Virus record (IMG/VR): IMGVR_UViG_3300032229_000133
Location: 1-47,569 of that record
DNA from: a virus
Reading direction: 5' to 3' (one strand)
Length of the DNA stretch: 47,569 bases
Shown here piece by piece: positions 1-7,800 of this stretch. Both the position numbers and the translations under genes were made by a program. Each line of letters starts with the position of its first letter. Position 1 is the first letter of the stretch. Under the pieces are notes generated by a model that was not told where the DNA came from, did not search any database, and saw nothing but the letters and a program-made list of their open reading frames with translations.

Positions 1-1
1 G

Positions 2-283
2 TTTGCTGAGACTGTTGAGTACTACAATTACTGGTTACAAGCAGCTATCTACAAGAAACTTGTTTCAGTCAAGTTTGCAATAGACAGTTCTTGGAAAGTA
101 GAGTTCAACTTTATTGTCATCGATAAATACAAACAAACATATGTGTTTCCGGTGTCTGATGAAACAATGAACAAATGGTACTTGACCGGTCTCAGTAACG
201 CTCTTGTAAAAGCAAAATATCATTATGACAAAAGAGATTTCTCTTTACCATATGATATGATTGTAACAAAAGTCGTACTGTAA
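2..283 (+). CDS. PD-(D/E)XK family nuclease, C-terminal part (truncated by window edge)
   Basis: An open frame runs from base 2 to a TAA at 281-283 with no start, so only about the last 93 residues are present. The visible part has the WLQAAIYKK segment, which is the QxxxY motif that follows the catalytic core in RecB/Cas4/YqaJ-like nucleases. A beta-rich tail (FNFIVIDK, then TYVFPVSDET) follows, as in the C-terminus of phage exonucleases of this superfamily. The catalytic D and (D/E)xK residues lie outside the window and cannot be checked. In crAss-like phages such nucleases sit in the replication and recombination block, which fits the DNA polymerase gene 1.1 kb downstream. The next gene starts 10 bp after the stop, so they are probably co-transcribed. 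Nuclease family likely; exact role unknown. Confidence 0.65.
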   Translation, partial: FAETVEYYNYWLQAAIYKKLVSVKFAIDSSWKVEFNFIVIDKYKQTYVFPVSDETMNKWYLTGLSNALVKAKYHYDKRDFSLPYDMIVTKVVL

Positions 284-293
284 AAATAATTGT

Positions 294-866
294 ATGATCA
301 AATCCCTATATGAAGGATATTTTCAAAAATCTGGTGTTTTTTTGTACCCTTTGCTGGATATACCTAAAGGCACCAGTGTTACTCCAATAGGAACTTATAC
401 ATCATTGACAGATCATTATACTTGTGATGACTGTAAATTGATTGTTACTTATCATTTAAGGGATGACCCGCAGTTTGTATTGTTTGAAAAAACAAAACTT
501 TTAGGAAGTAAATACTATGACTATTATTTGGAAACAGATGATAAAATAGGAGTTTATATTTTTGATTTATCAGACTATAAGCAAGATTGGGATTACTTTG
601 TGTTAGGTAAATACTCAAAATTCTCTAAAGATTTAAAAACAATAGTTTTAAATCACTTTGCTAAAAGTAAGAAAAACTATGTATATGTAAATAGTTATTT
701 AAATCCAGAAATGTATTTTGATATCTATTCTAACCTTTTAGGATGCCCTGCAGATCTCTTAAAAAATGTAGGTGAATTATGTGATAAACCTGACCTGCAG
801 AAAGAAACTTTACAAATAGAATTAAAGGATTTGGAAAGAGAAGGTTTATTTCTAAATTCGCAATAA
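294..866 (+). CDS. Hypothetical protein, replication block (190 aa)
   Basis: I do not recognise this protein. It is 190 residues, soluble-looking, rich in Tyr, Lys and Asp, with no membrane segment or signal peptide. A CDDC pair near residues 44-47 is the only Cys cluster in the first half and could be structural. The C-terminal third looks helical and charged (ELKDLEREG). It starts 10 bp after the nuclease stop, and the next gene begins 12 bp after its own stop, so it is part of one leftmost operon. Its position next to a nuclease and a polymerase suggests an accessory replication role, but that is only inference. Confidence 0.8.
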   Translation: MIKSLYEGYFQKSGVFLYPLLDIPKGTSVTPIGTYTSLTDHYTCDDCKLIVTYHLRDDPQFVLFEKTKLLGSKYYDYYLETDDKIGVYIFDLSDYKQDWDYFVLGKYSKFSKDLKTIVLNHFAKSKKNYVYVNSYLNPEMYFDIYSNLLGCPADLLKNVGELCDKPDLQKETLQIELKDLEREGLFLNSQ

Positions 867-878
867 AATACAGAGAAT

Positions 879-1271
879 ATGAATAATTCAATGATGATTG
901 TTAAGTCCGAATGGAATAACAAACCCACAATTAAAATGATGCCCATCTCAACTGGCTGTCCTTATGTTGAGTGTATCTATGATCCAGAGTCTAAAGTTTT
1001 GGCCGTTATTGGCATAACTAGAAAGAGTGTGTTTCATATGATGCCAAAGCTAGATGACAATGGTGACGTTGTAATGAGAAAAGTTAAAACAGACGGTGCT
1101 AAACCATACAAAGAAGACAGAAGAAGTGTTGAGACTTTCCAAGAGTATTATATTTCAGATAAAGCCCAGATCATGGAGTTTATGGAAATGTTTGCTTGTA
1201 ATTTCAATACTTGTTTAGAATTTTTTATGGAATCAACTCCAGAAGTAAGTGCAGATCAAAAAGCTGTATAA
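879..1271 (+). CDS. Hypothetical protein, replication block (130 aa)
   Basis: Not recognised. The 130-residue protein has a predicted beta-rich N-terminal half (YVECIYDPESKVLAVIGI) in which a strand pair is followed by a basic turn around residues 60-85. A helical acidic C-terminal half follows (IMEFMEMFACNFNTCLEFF). It is compact and has no transmembrane segment. The frame has a neighbouring in-frame Met four codons later (MNNSMMIVK), so the exact start is uncertain by a few residues. It is the last gene before the terminator hairpin at 1282-1312 and closes the first operon of the window. Confidence 0.8.
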   Translation: MNNSMMIVKSEWNNKPTIKMMPISTGCPYVECIYDPESKVLAVIGITRKSVFHMMPKLDDNGDVVMRKVKTDGAKPYKEDRRSVETFQEYYISDKAQIMEFMEMFACNFNTCLEFFMESTPEVSADQKAV

Positions 1272-1281
1272 TAATCTATTG

Positions 1282-1312
1282 ACATAAAGGGGTGTAAAAA
1301 CCCCTTTTATGT
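1282..1312 (+). terminator. Rho-independent terminator after the first operon
   Basis: An inverted repeat begins 10 bp after the stop of the 130-residue gene. Arm ACATAAAGGGG (1282-1292) pairs with CCCCTTTTATGT (1301-1312) around an 8-base loop, with one bulged T. The downstream arm carries TTTT and is followed by more T-rich sequence. Since the DNA polymerase gene starts only 39 bp later, this either separates two transcription units or attenuates read-through into the polymerase. Confidence 0.7.
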
Positions 1313-1350
1313 TTTACTTAAATACGGGGGAACAGCTTAACTGAACAAAA

Positions 1351-3348
1351 ATGGATATGAATCATTGGGTCCATGACTATGAAACGCTCATTAACATGTT
1401 TGGTGCTGTGTTTCAACACTACAAAACAGACGAAACAAAACAGTTTGTGATCCATAGACTAAGAAATGACATTGTAGAATTAGTAAAATTCTTAAATCAC
1501 AACAAGGACAACAAGGAATGGCACATTAGTTTTAATGGTTTGAACTTTGACGCTCAGATTACTCAGTTTATTTTAGATAATCAAGAAGAGCTAGTAAATG
1601 AAGATCCAATGCATATAGCACATAAGATCTACAACTTTGCTCAGAGTGTTATTGAAAAAACCAGTAATAATGAGTTTCCTCCTTATGCTCCCCACCAACT
1701 TTCTATAGGTCAGATAGATGTATTTAAGCTAAATCATTGGGATAACCCTGCTAAAAGATCTAGTTTGAAATGGATTCAGTATAGTATGGATTGGTATAAT
1801 ATCCAGGAAATGCCTATACACCATAGTACATTTATAAATACTATGGCACAGATTGACGAGGTAATGGAGTATTGTGTTAATGATGTTGAGTCTTGCAAAC
1901 AGATTATGCTTTTGAGTAAAAGTCAAATCAATCTGAGAAAGAACTTGACAGAACAATATAATATAAATCTATATAGTGCTTCTGAACCAAGAATTGCCAA
2001 AGAATTGTTCTTACATTTTTTAACCCGAAAGACAGGGATTAAAAAATATGAATTAAAACAACTAAGAACACTTAGAGATAAGATCAAGGTTAAGGATATC
2101 ATACTACCTTATATCAAATTCAATAGACCTGAGTTTAATCTTATCCTAGATGAGTTTAATTCTTTTGAACTTGATCCCAATAATACCAAGGACAGTTTTA
2201 AATACTCTATGGTTCATAAAGGAGTTAAGACCGATTTTGGTTTAGGTGGTGTTCATGGAGCTAGATCTAGTGGAGTTTATGAAGCTAAAGACGGTATGAT
2301 TATCATGTCATCAGATGTAACTAGCTTTTATCCAAATTTAGCTATCAGAAATGGATGGTCACCGGCACATCTTCCTAAAAAAGAATTCTGTGATCAGTAT
2401 GAATGGTTCTTTGATGAAAGGGTAAAAATCCCTAAAAAAGACCCAAACAATTACGTTTATAAGATCATTCTTAATAGTACATATGGTCTTAGTAATGATG
2501 AGAATAGTTTTCTGTATGATCCTGAATTCACAATGAGGATCACAATTAATGGCCAACTAAGTCTGGCTATGTTGTATGAAATGCTAAGTATAGGCATCCC
2601 GGGTTCTGTTCCTCTTATGCAGAATACTGATGGTTTAGAGATGATGATCCCCGCAGGTATGAAAGATAAATATCTAGAAATCTGTAAAGAATGGGAACAA
2701 ATGACTAAACTTCAGTTAGAACATGGAGAATATTCTAAAATTGTCCTAGGAGATGTTAATAACTATATTGCTGTAAATAGAGAAAAAGAAGTTAAAAAAG
2801 AGGATTTTGACAAACTTAGGTCTGAATTTCCTCACTATATTTACAGACAAGACGGGGATACATTCTTTTATTCTGCAACTAAATGTAAAGGTAGATTTGA
2901 GTTTTTTGAACTAGCTCTGCATAAGAATAAAAGCTTTATTATTATACCTAAAGCAGTTTACCATTACTTTGTGTTCGGTACATTACCGGAAATGTATCTA
3001 GCAGAAAATAGAAACATATTTGAGTACTGTGCCGGTATCAAAGCTAAAGGTGACTGGGAATTTAGAGAAGACTGCATAACCAAGGGTCTACTTAAACACA
3101 GAAAGCTTCAGCACATTGTCCGCTATTACATATCTCTAAATGGTTGTAAAATCACTAAGAGAAATAAAGTGGATGGTAGAAACTTTCAGGTAGAAGCTGG
3201 TTCTTGGAAACAGACAGTATTTAATATTGCTGAGAAGAAAACCTGGGGAGAGTATAGGATCAATGAAGACTATTATCTGCAAAACATTTATAAGATGATT
3301 GAGTCAATACAAAAAACAAAAAAAACAAACCAATTAACAATGTTTTAA
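1351..3348 (+). CDS. DNA polymerase, family B, with 3'-5' exonuclease motifs
   Basis: Replicative DNA polymerase (deoxynucleotidyl transfer, proofreading). Exonuclease motifs are readable: Exo I D9-Y-E11, Exo II N62...F-D67 (FNGLNFD), Exo III Y174-CVN-D178. Polymerase motif A is DVTSFYP with D322, motif B is KIILNSTYG with K371 and N375, and motif C is N425-T-D427 where cellular enzymes have D-T-D. At 665 residues it is short, and only about 50 residues separate motifs A and B, so the fingers region must be compact. The last five residues are QLTMF, which resemble the bacterial sliding-clamp-binding pentapeptide. The gene follows a terminator hairpin and is followed 2 bp later by the next gene, so it heads a small operon of nucleotide-related genes. 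Family assignment is firm; the clamp interaction is inferred. Confidence 0.95.
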   Translation: MDMNHWVHDYETLINMFGAVFQHYKTDETKQFVIHRLRNDIVELVKFLNHNKDNKEWHISFNGLNFDAQITQFILDNQEELVNEDPMHIAHKIYNFAQSVIEKTSNNEFPPYAPHQLSIGQIDVFKLNHWDNPAKRSSLKWIQYSMDWYNIQEMPIHHSTFINTMAQIDEVMEYCVNDVESCKQIMLLSKSQINLRKNLTEQYNINLYSASEPRIAKELFLHFLTRKTGIKKYELKQLRTLRDKIKVKDIILPYIKFNRPEFNLILDEFNSFELDPNNTKDSFKYSMVHKGVKTDFGLGGVHGARSSGVYEAKDGMIIMSSDVTSFYPNLAIRNGWSPAHLPKKEFCDQYEWFFDERVKIPKKDPNNYVYKIILNSTYGLSNDENSFLYDPEFTMRITINGQLSLAMLYEMLSIGIPGSVPLMQNTDGLEMMIPAGMKDKYLEICKEWEQMTKLQLEHGEYSKIVLGDVNNYIAVNREKEVKKEDFDKLRSEFPHYIYRQDGDTFFYSATKCKGRFEFFELALHKNKSFIIIPKAVYHYFVFGTLPEMYLAENRNIFEYCAGIKAKGDWEFREDCITKGLLKHRKLQHIVRYYISLNGCKITKRNKVDGRNFQVEAGSWKQTVFNIAEKKTWGEYRINEDYYLQNIYKMIESIQKTKKTNQLTMF

Positions 3349-3350
3349 AC

Positions 3351-3713
3351 ATGACAAAAGAATTTTTTACAAAGCATGTGGTTGAACGTCGCATAGAATT
3401 AATTAAAAAAGTTTTAGAAGCAAAGGGTACGGAATATGGTGCTGATAAAACTGCTTTCCATAATTTTATTAATGGTTCTAAACTTAGTTTTCATGCAACA
3501 GAACAAGCTTTTGCTTGGGAACTTATGTGCAAACACTTACAATCTATAAAGGATATGATAGATGATCATCAAAAATCAATGATATCTCCTTCTAAAGAAC
3601 AGATTGAAGAAAAATTTGGTGACGCTATCAACTATCTTATTTTAATTGAAGGGATGTTTAAAGAAAATCTTCCTTTAGATGATAAACTTAAATATACAAT
3701 TACAAGTGTTTAA
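3351..3713 (+). CDS. Small helical phage protein, possibly nucleotide-metabolism related
   Basis: A 120-residue all-helical protein. It has the layout of a widespread group of small phage proteins: RRIELIKKVLEAKGTEYG, then a FHNF segment, a central KHLQSIKDMI, and a C-terminal EKFGDAINYLILIEGM. The acidic residues in EExF-GDA-style positions (IEEKFGD near residues 82-88) recall all-alpha NTP pyrophosphatase folds, but I cannot name a family with confidence. It sits 2 bp after the polymerase stop and 2 bp before a MazG-like gene, so the three are almost certainly co-translated. A role in nucleotide pool control is therefore plausible but unproven. No signal peptide or membrane segment. Confidence 0.8.
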   Translation: MTKEFFTKHVVERRIELIKKVLEAKGTEYGADKTAFHNFINGSKLSFHATEQAFAWELMCKHLQSIKDMIDDHQKSMISPSKEQIEEKFGDAINYLILIEGMFKENLPLDDKLKYTITSV

Positions 3714-3715
3714 AT

Positions 3716-4105
3716 ATGAGTACTAGACAGTTAACAAAAAAAGTTAAAGAATGGTGTGAAATAACAGAAACAACAGTTTCTGATAAACCTACGTTAATCG
3801 ACCCTTCTAGAGGAGGTTTAAGATTTGCTTTAATGGCAGAAGAAAATAAAGAATATTTTGATGCTATTTCTGAAAATGATCTTGTTGGTGTTGCTGATGC
3901 TCTTGGAGATATGTTATATATTCTACTAGGCACTGCTCTAGAACATGGGTTACATGAACATTTAGAAAAAATTTTCTATGAAATTCATAGAAGTAATATG
4001 AGTAAAATGGGACCTGATGGAAAACCTCTTCGTAGAGAAGATGGTAAAATCTTAAAAGGTCCTAACTATTTTAAACCAAACATAAAAAAAATAATTTATG
4101 AGTAA
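3716..4105 (+). CDS. MazG-like nucleoside triphosphate pyrophosphohydrolase
   Basis: Predicted to hydrolyse NTPs or dNTPs to NMP plus pyrophosphate using metal ions held by acidic helices. The core is visible: E43-N-K-E46 (ExxE) followed by D61-A-L-G-D65 in the helix VADALGDMLYILLG. The C-terminal half carries the signature of the phage and bacterial subfamily (EIHRSNMSK, then GPDGKPLRREDGKILKGPNY), and its 129-residue length is usual for the family. It overlaps the next gene by 8 bp and follows the previous one by 2 bp. In phages such enzymes may cleanse modified or excess nucleotides, or lower alarmone levels during infection; the substrate cannot be told from the sequence. Confidence 0.9.
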   Translation: MSTRQLTKKVKEWCEITETTVSDKPTLIDPSRGGLRFALMAEENKEYFDAISENDLVGVADALGDMLYILLGTALEHGLHEHLEKIFYEIHRSNMSKMGPDGKPLRREDGKILKGPNYFKPNIKKIIYE

Positions 4106-4391
4106 AACAGGAAGTATTCAAATTCATAATTCTAAAAGAAGAATTATGGTACTAAATGAAGAAACAGGAGAAAAAGAAAGAAAAACTGTTTCCGGCTATA
4201 TTGTAAAATCAGTAGGTAAAAATGGGGAAATCCTACAATCCTCACAGGTGTTTAATGATGTCAAAGCTGTAAAAATTCACTTAAATGCAATGGACAAACT
4301 TTGGAATACTGGTTCATTTAAAGTTATTCCACAAGACCATACAGAAGAACAAAAATTTGTAACGCTAGGTCTAGCAGAACCAGGAAAATAA
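4098..4391 (+). CDS. Hypothetical protein (97 aa)
   Basis: Not recognised. The 97-residue protein is basic at its N-terminus (SKRRIMVLNEE, KERKTVSGY). It then has a strand-turn-strand-helix segment (YIVKSVGKNGEILQSS, then FNDVKAVKIHLNAM) that loosely resembles DUF1508/YegP-like small alpha-beta units, though I would not assign it on that basis. The start codon lies inside the end of the MazG-like gene (8 bp overlap), indicating translational coupling. The next gene starts 1 bp after its stop. Confidence 0.75.
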   Translation: MSKTGSIQIHNSKRRIMVLNEETGEKERKTVSGYIVKSVGKNGEILQSSQVFNDVKAVKIHLNAMDKLWNTGSFKVIPQDHTEEQKFVTLGLAEPGK

Positions 4392-4392
4392 T

Positions 4393-4647
4393 ATGGAAAA
4401 AGAATTATCATACGGAGAAAGATTAATAGGAGTATCTGCTAATTCATCAGGAAATGAAAAAGTAGATAAAGCAAACAAACTTTTTGCTGAAGCTGCTGAC
4501 TTACTTAAAAGTCATATCTTGGAAAAAAGAGAAAAAGAAGGTGTAGATATTATCACTGCCGACCTGTTTGGTCACGCCATATGTGAAATACTCAATGCAC
4601 AAATGTGTACTGTTAAAGTACTAACTTTTTCTGATACAGAACAGTAG
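4393..4647 (+). CDS. Acb2/Tad1-like small protein (putative cyclic-nucleotide sponge)
   Basis: An 84-residue protein. Its layout fits what I remember of the Acb2/Tad1 hairpin family in phages of Bacteroidota: an N-terminal YGERLIGVSANSSGNEKV segment, a first helix (DKANKLFAEAADLL), a variable loop, and a C-terminal helix ending AQMCTVKVLTF. This matches the family pattern AxMxxVKx(I/L)T. Characterised members bind cyclic di- and trinucleotides or gcADPR signals and so block CBASS or Thoeris defence. If correct, this is an early anti-defence protein made with the replication genes. It is the last gene before the strong terminator and the only gene seen here ending in TAG. The match is by eye and the ligand is unknown; the CTVK segment has Cys where Trp is common. 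Gene confidence is high, function moderate. Confidence 0.6.
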   Translation: MEKELSYGERLIGVSANSSGNEKVDKANKLFAEAADLLKSHILEKREKEGVDIITADLFGHAICEILNAQMCTVKVLTFSDTEQ

Positions 4648-4695
4648 TCTGTTACCCACACTCAAGACTCTTCGATAAACTAAAGGGTATAAAGA

Positions 4696-4721
4696 CCCCG
4701 GTGTAATTACCGGGGTTTTTT
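4696..4721 (+). terminator. Strong terminator between converging operons
   Basis: A perfect 7-bp GC-rich stem CCCCGGT (4696-4702) and ACCGGGG (4709-4715) with loop GTAATT is followed by six T residues (4716-4721). This is a textbook intrinsic terminator for the + strand operon. The last codon of the converging - strand gene ends at 4723. Read on the - strand the same stem is followed by the weaker tract TCTTTAT, so it may act in both directions. Confidence 0.9.
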
Positions 4722-4722
4722 A

Positions 4723-4866
4723 TTACCTTCCTTGTCCTCTATAGGTCTTCTTATAGTTCTTACTAGATTTAAGATGACTTCTCTTAGATTTAGCGTGAAT
4801 GCCAGGTCGTTTTCTCTTACTATCCTTGGGAGAAAAACTGTTTTTTGTGTTTGTTGTTTTTGCCAT
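4723..4866 (-). CDS. Small highly basic protein (47 aa), end of virion operon
   Basis: This short gene is read directly on the - strand: ATG at 4866-4864, TAA at 4725-4723, 47 codons. The product starts MAKTTNTKNSFSPKDSKRKR and ends KNYKKTYRGQGR. It is almost entirely Lys, Arg, Ser and Gly with no hydrophobic core, so it is probably disordered and may bind nucleic acid. The SPKDSKRKRPG and YRGQGR ends resemble short basic proteins I recall from crAss-like genomes at the same place, which argues that it is a real gene. Its start overlaps the stop of the 1865-residue gene as TAATG, a typical coupling signal. A role as a DNA-condensing or packaged protein is inference. Confidence 0.8.
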   Translation of the reverse strand: MAKTTNTKNSFSPKDSKRKRPGIHAKSKRSHLKSSKNYKKTYRGQGR

Positions 4867-7800
4867 TATCTTCTTTCTCTGCTTTCTAGTGATTTCATTG
4901 CGTCTATAGGTTGTACTACTTTACCTGTCAATGCTATACTTTGCATTAGTGGATTCCACAATTTGCCTGATCCTTCTTGCTGCCATACGTATGGTCCGAC
5001 AGATCTTTTATATAAAGCTGATGTATCTCCGGTGATTAAGTAATCTATATAATCTGCAGTTCCACCAAACAAATCTATCCAGCGCTCTAATGTAGCACTT
5101 GTAGCAATAGATTCCATTTTTACTATACCCAAATAATCATCGAATCCCATTCCAAACCAAGGCAACCATGAATCAGATTCAGATTCTACTTGGATAGCTA
5201 GGTTCAAAAGATGATTTTCAAACCAGCCTATCGCTTTAAATGGATGATTGGGATCATCTACTGTAAATGGTAATGGAAGAGCCCCACTCTTTTTTCTTAG
5301 TTTTTCATATCTATCCTCATCATCTGGATCATACCCAAAAATAAGACCTATCAATAACTGTGTTATAACTATAAGACCTCCTATTTCTGTTAATGTTTTT
5401 CTAGAGGCTACGATTTCATCATCCGTCATGTTTTTTACATTCATCTTATAGACAGTAAGCATTCTCTTAACTGCTCTAAAGAACTGAACATAATAACCCA
5501 TTGCTATACTATCAAGGTTACCATCATATCTAGGTACAATCATTCCATTTTTATATCTAGCTTGCCATCTGTTAATGAACATTTCAGTAAAATATTTTTT
5601 AAGGAACATGATCATTCTATAAAGAAGGAATCTATTTGCTAGTGGCTGATTGAACTCATCATAGGCACCATTAAGTCTGTTAGTTACACCATGAACTTTT
5701 TTTACAAAACTAGTAAAGTTTTTACCTCCGGGGGCATAAGTAGGATCAACACCTTGTTTTAGTTGTATTACTCCATCTTTTACTTCCCAAGCATCACTGT
5801 ATTTAATCTTTGACTTATTTCCAGAAGCATCTGTAACCTCAACAAGTTCTTTGGTAAGCATTGCCCCAAAAACACTAAGTGTTGAGTTTAATTCTGTCCA
5901 TTTACGGATATTGGTCATAAAACTAAGATCAACTACATCTCTAACAGCAGATTTAGATATACCAGCTCCTTCATTTATCTTAGATTTTAATCTTCCCTGA
6001 GAAGGATCCATTAACTCTACTAACTGATAGTTTACTGATTTAGGACCAAAATTATAGATTTGAGTACTAATTTCCATAGTAACCATATTGGACCAAACTG
6101 TACCTCTACCATAATCAGCCCAGTTAAAATGTTCTCCTCCTGAGGCCTCAATCATAGATTGGAATCTAGCTCCAAAACTATTTTTAAGTGCTGCCGGGAT
6201 ATTAAAAGAAAAGAACATCTTAGATGACATTGACAACAGACCATTAGAAAACTTATTTAGAAGAGTATTATTTTGACCATAGCCGGTCATAAGCTTACCT
6301 TCAAATTCTCTTTCTATAAAAGCATTGATAGCCTGAGCTCTGATATTAGTATTTTTAGCAGATGCCGGAGTCATTATACTAGCGGCTACTCTGTTAATCC
6401 AGTTAAGTCCTTTACCAACAGATGTAAGATCTTGCTTTAATTCATAAGGTGGAGTTGAGATTAGTTTTTGCAAAGCTTTTGCTGTAGGCAACATGTCTAA
6501 TAGTGTTTTTTGACGAACACCAGATTGCATATATCTAGTCATACTAGTAAGCATATCCATTGAGACTACATCAGTTTCAAGATCATACATACCAGTAATT
6601 GGTATTCTTATGTTATCATCATCAAAAAGATCTGCTTTAACATACATTTCTCTTTCATCAGGATTGAGCCCATCTTCCAAGTCATCTACACTTTTTGCAA
6701 ATAATGATTTAAGATTTTTGAAAAAACCTGAAATCGAGTTTTGTTTTACATTCTCATTTAATGATCTAGAACTAACTACTTCATATTGACTTGCTCTGTA
6801 TCTAGGATATTCTACATCAAGTCTACTATTATAAGGCAGGTCTTCCTGAAACTCAAGATGTTTTTTAAGAAGAGCCATAGACAAATCAAATTTGGCTTTG
6901 CTAGTATTTTTTAAATTCTCATACTTCTCATTTATATATGTCTTGTCTGCAGAATTGTATTTAGGAAGCCATTGACCACGCATATCCACAGTTGCTTCAG
7001 TGATATCTCTACCCTGATTAATTGCTTCGAGCATGTTCAATCTTTCTGTCTTTAGTTGTATTTCATTACCATTTTCATCAGTATATGAATCTTTTACTTC
7101 TGAATAATGATACTCAATACTAGGTATTCCTTGTATAGGAGGTAATTCTTTACCATTCTCATCTTTGATTATGGTCTTCTCATAATATTTTGGATTTTTA
7201 GGCTTAATATATGTCCAAGCTCTTGTTGGAGTATATTTTACCACAAGAGTTCCATCTCTCTGTGTAAATTCTTTTGTGATGTGGTTACTTCTAAACCACT
7301 CAGCAAATTCAGGATGTAGATCAAGAAGAAAAGGTAGATGAACCGGGTCATACAATCTATCAATATCAGATGCATTAAACTGACTTTGATTCAAATTGTC
7401 TTTTATATAGGCAAGAGTCTTTGGATTGTTTGTTATAAAGTCATTTACCGTATCTATAAAATTTTGAGATGGTACTCTTGACCTAAGACTATTAAGTCTA
7501 GAAAACAAAGCTTTTCTTTTTTCTATAACATCTAATTCTACATCAGATAGTTTGCCTTCTCTGCTTAATTTATTTCTTAGATTGACATACATTTCATTTT
7601 GCTGTTCGGTTGGAGAATTACCTTCTCCCTCAGAATAAAGTCTTACCATTTCTTTATACTGATTATACCAAGACCACTCATCTCTAGTTAGAGAACCGGG
7701 TGTTTCTTCTTCAGCTGAATTTTTAAGTTCCTCAAACTCTTCCTCAAGAGCCTTTATTTTTTGTAAAAGAACTTCCGGCATTTCATTACCTATAGGATGT

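Noticed and set aside
4393-4647. Stop-codon reassignment because one gene ends in TAG
   Set aside because: Other genes end in TAA and TGA at overlapping junctions, and the TAG is followed closely by the terminator, so it acts as a normal stop.
4732-5043. 103-codon + strand open frame with a hydrophobic, Cys-rich product
   Set aside because: It overlaps the 47-residue gene and the end of the 1865-residue gene on the other strand and starts just after a strong terminator. It is a shadow of both.
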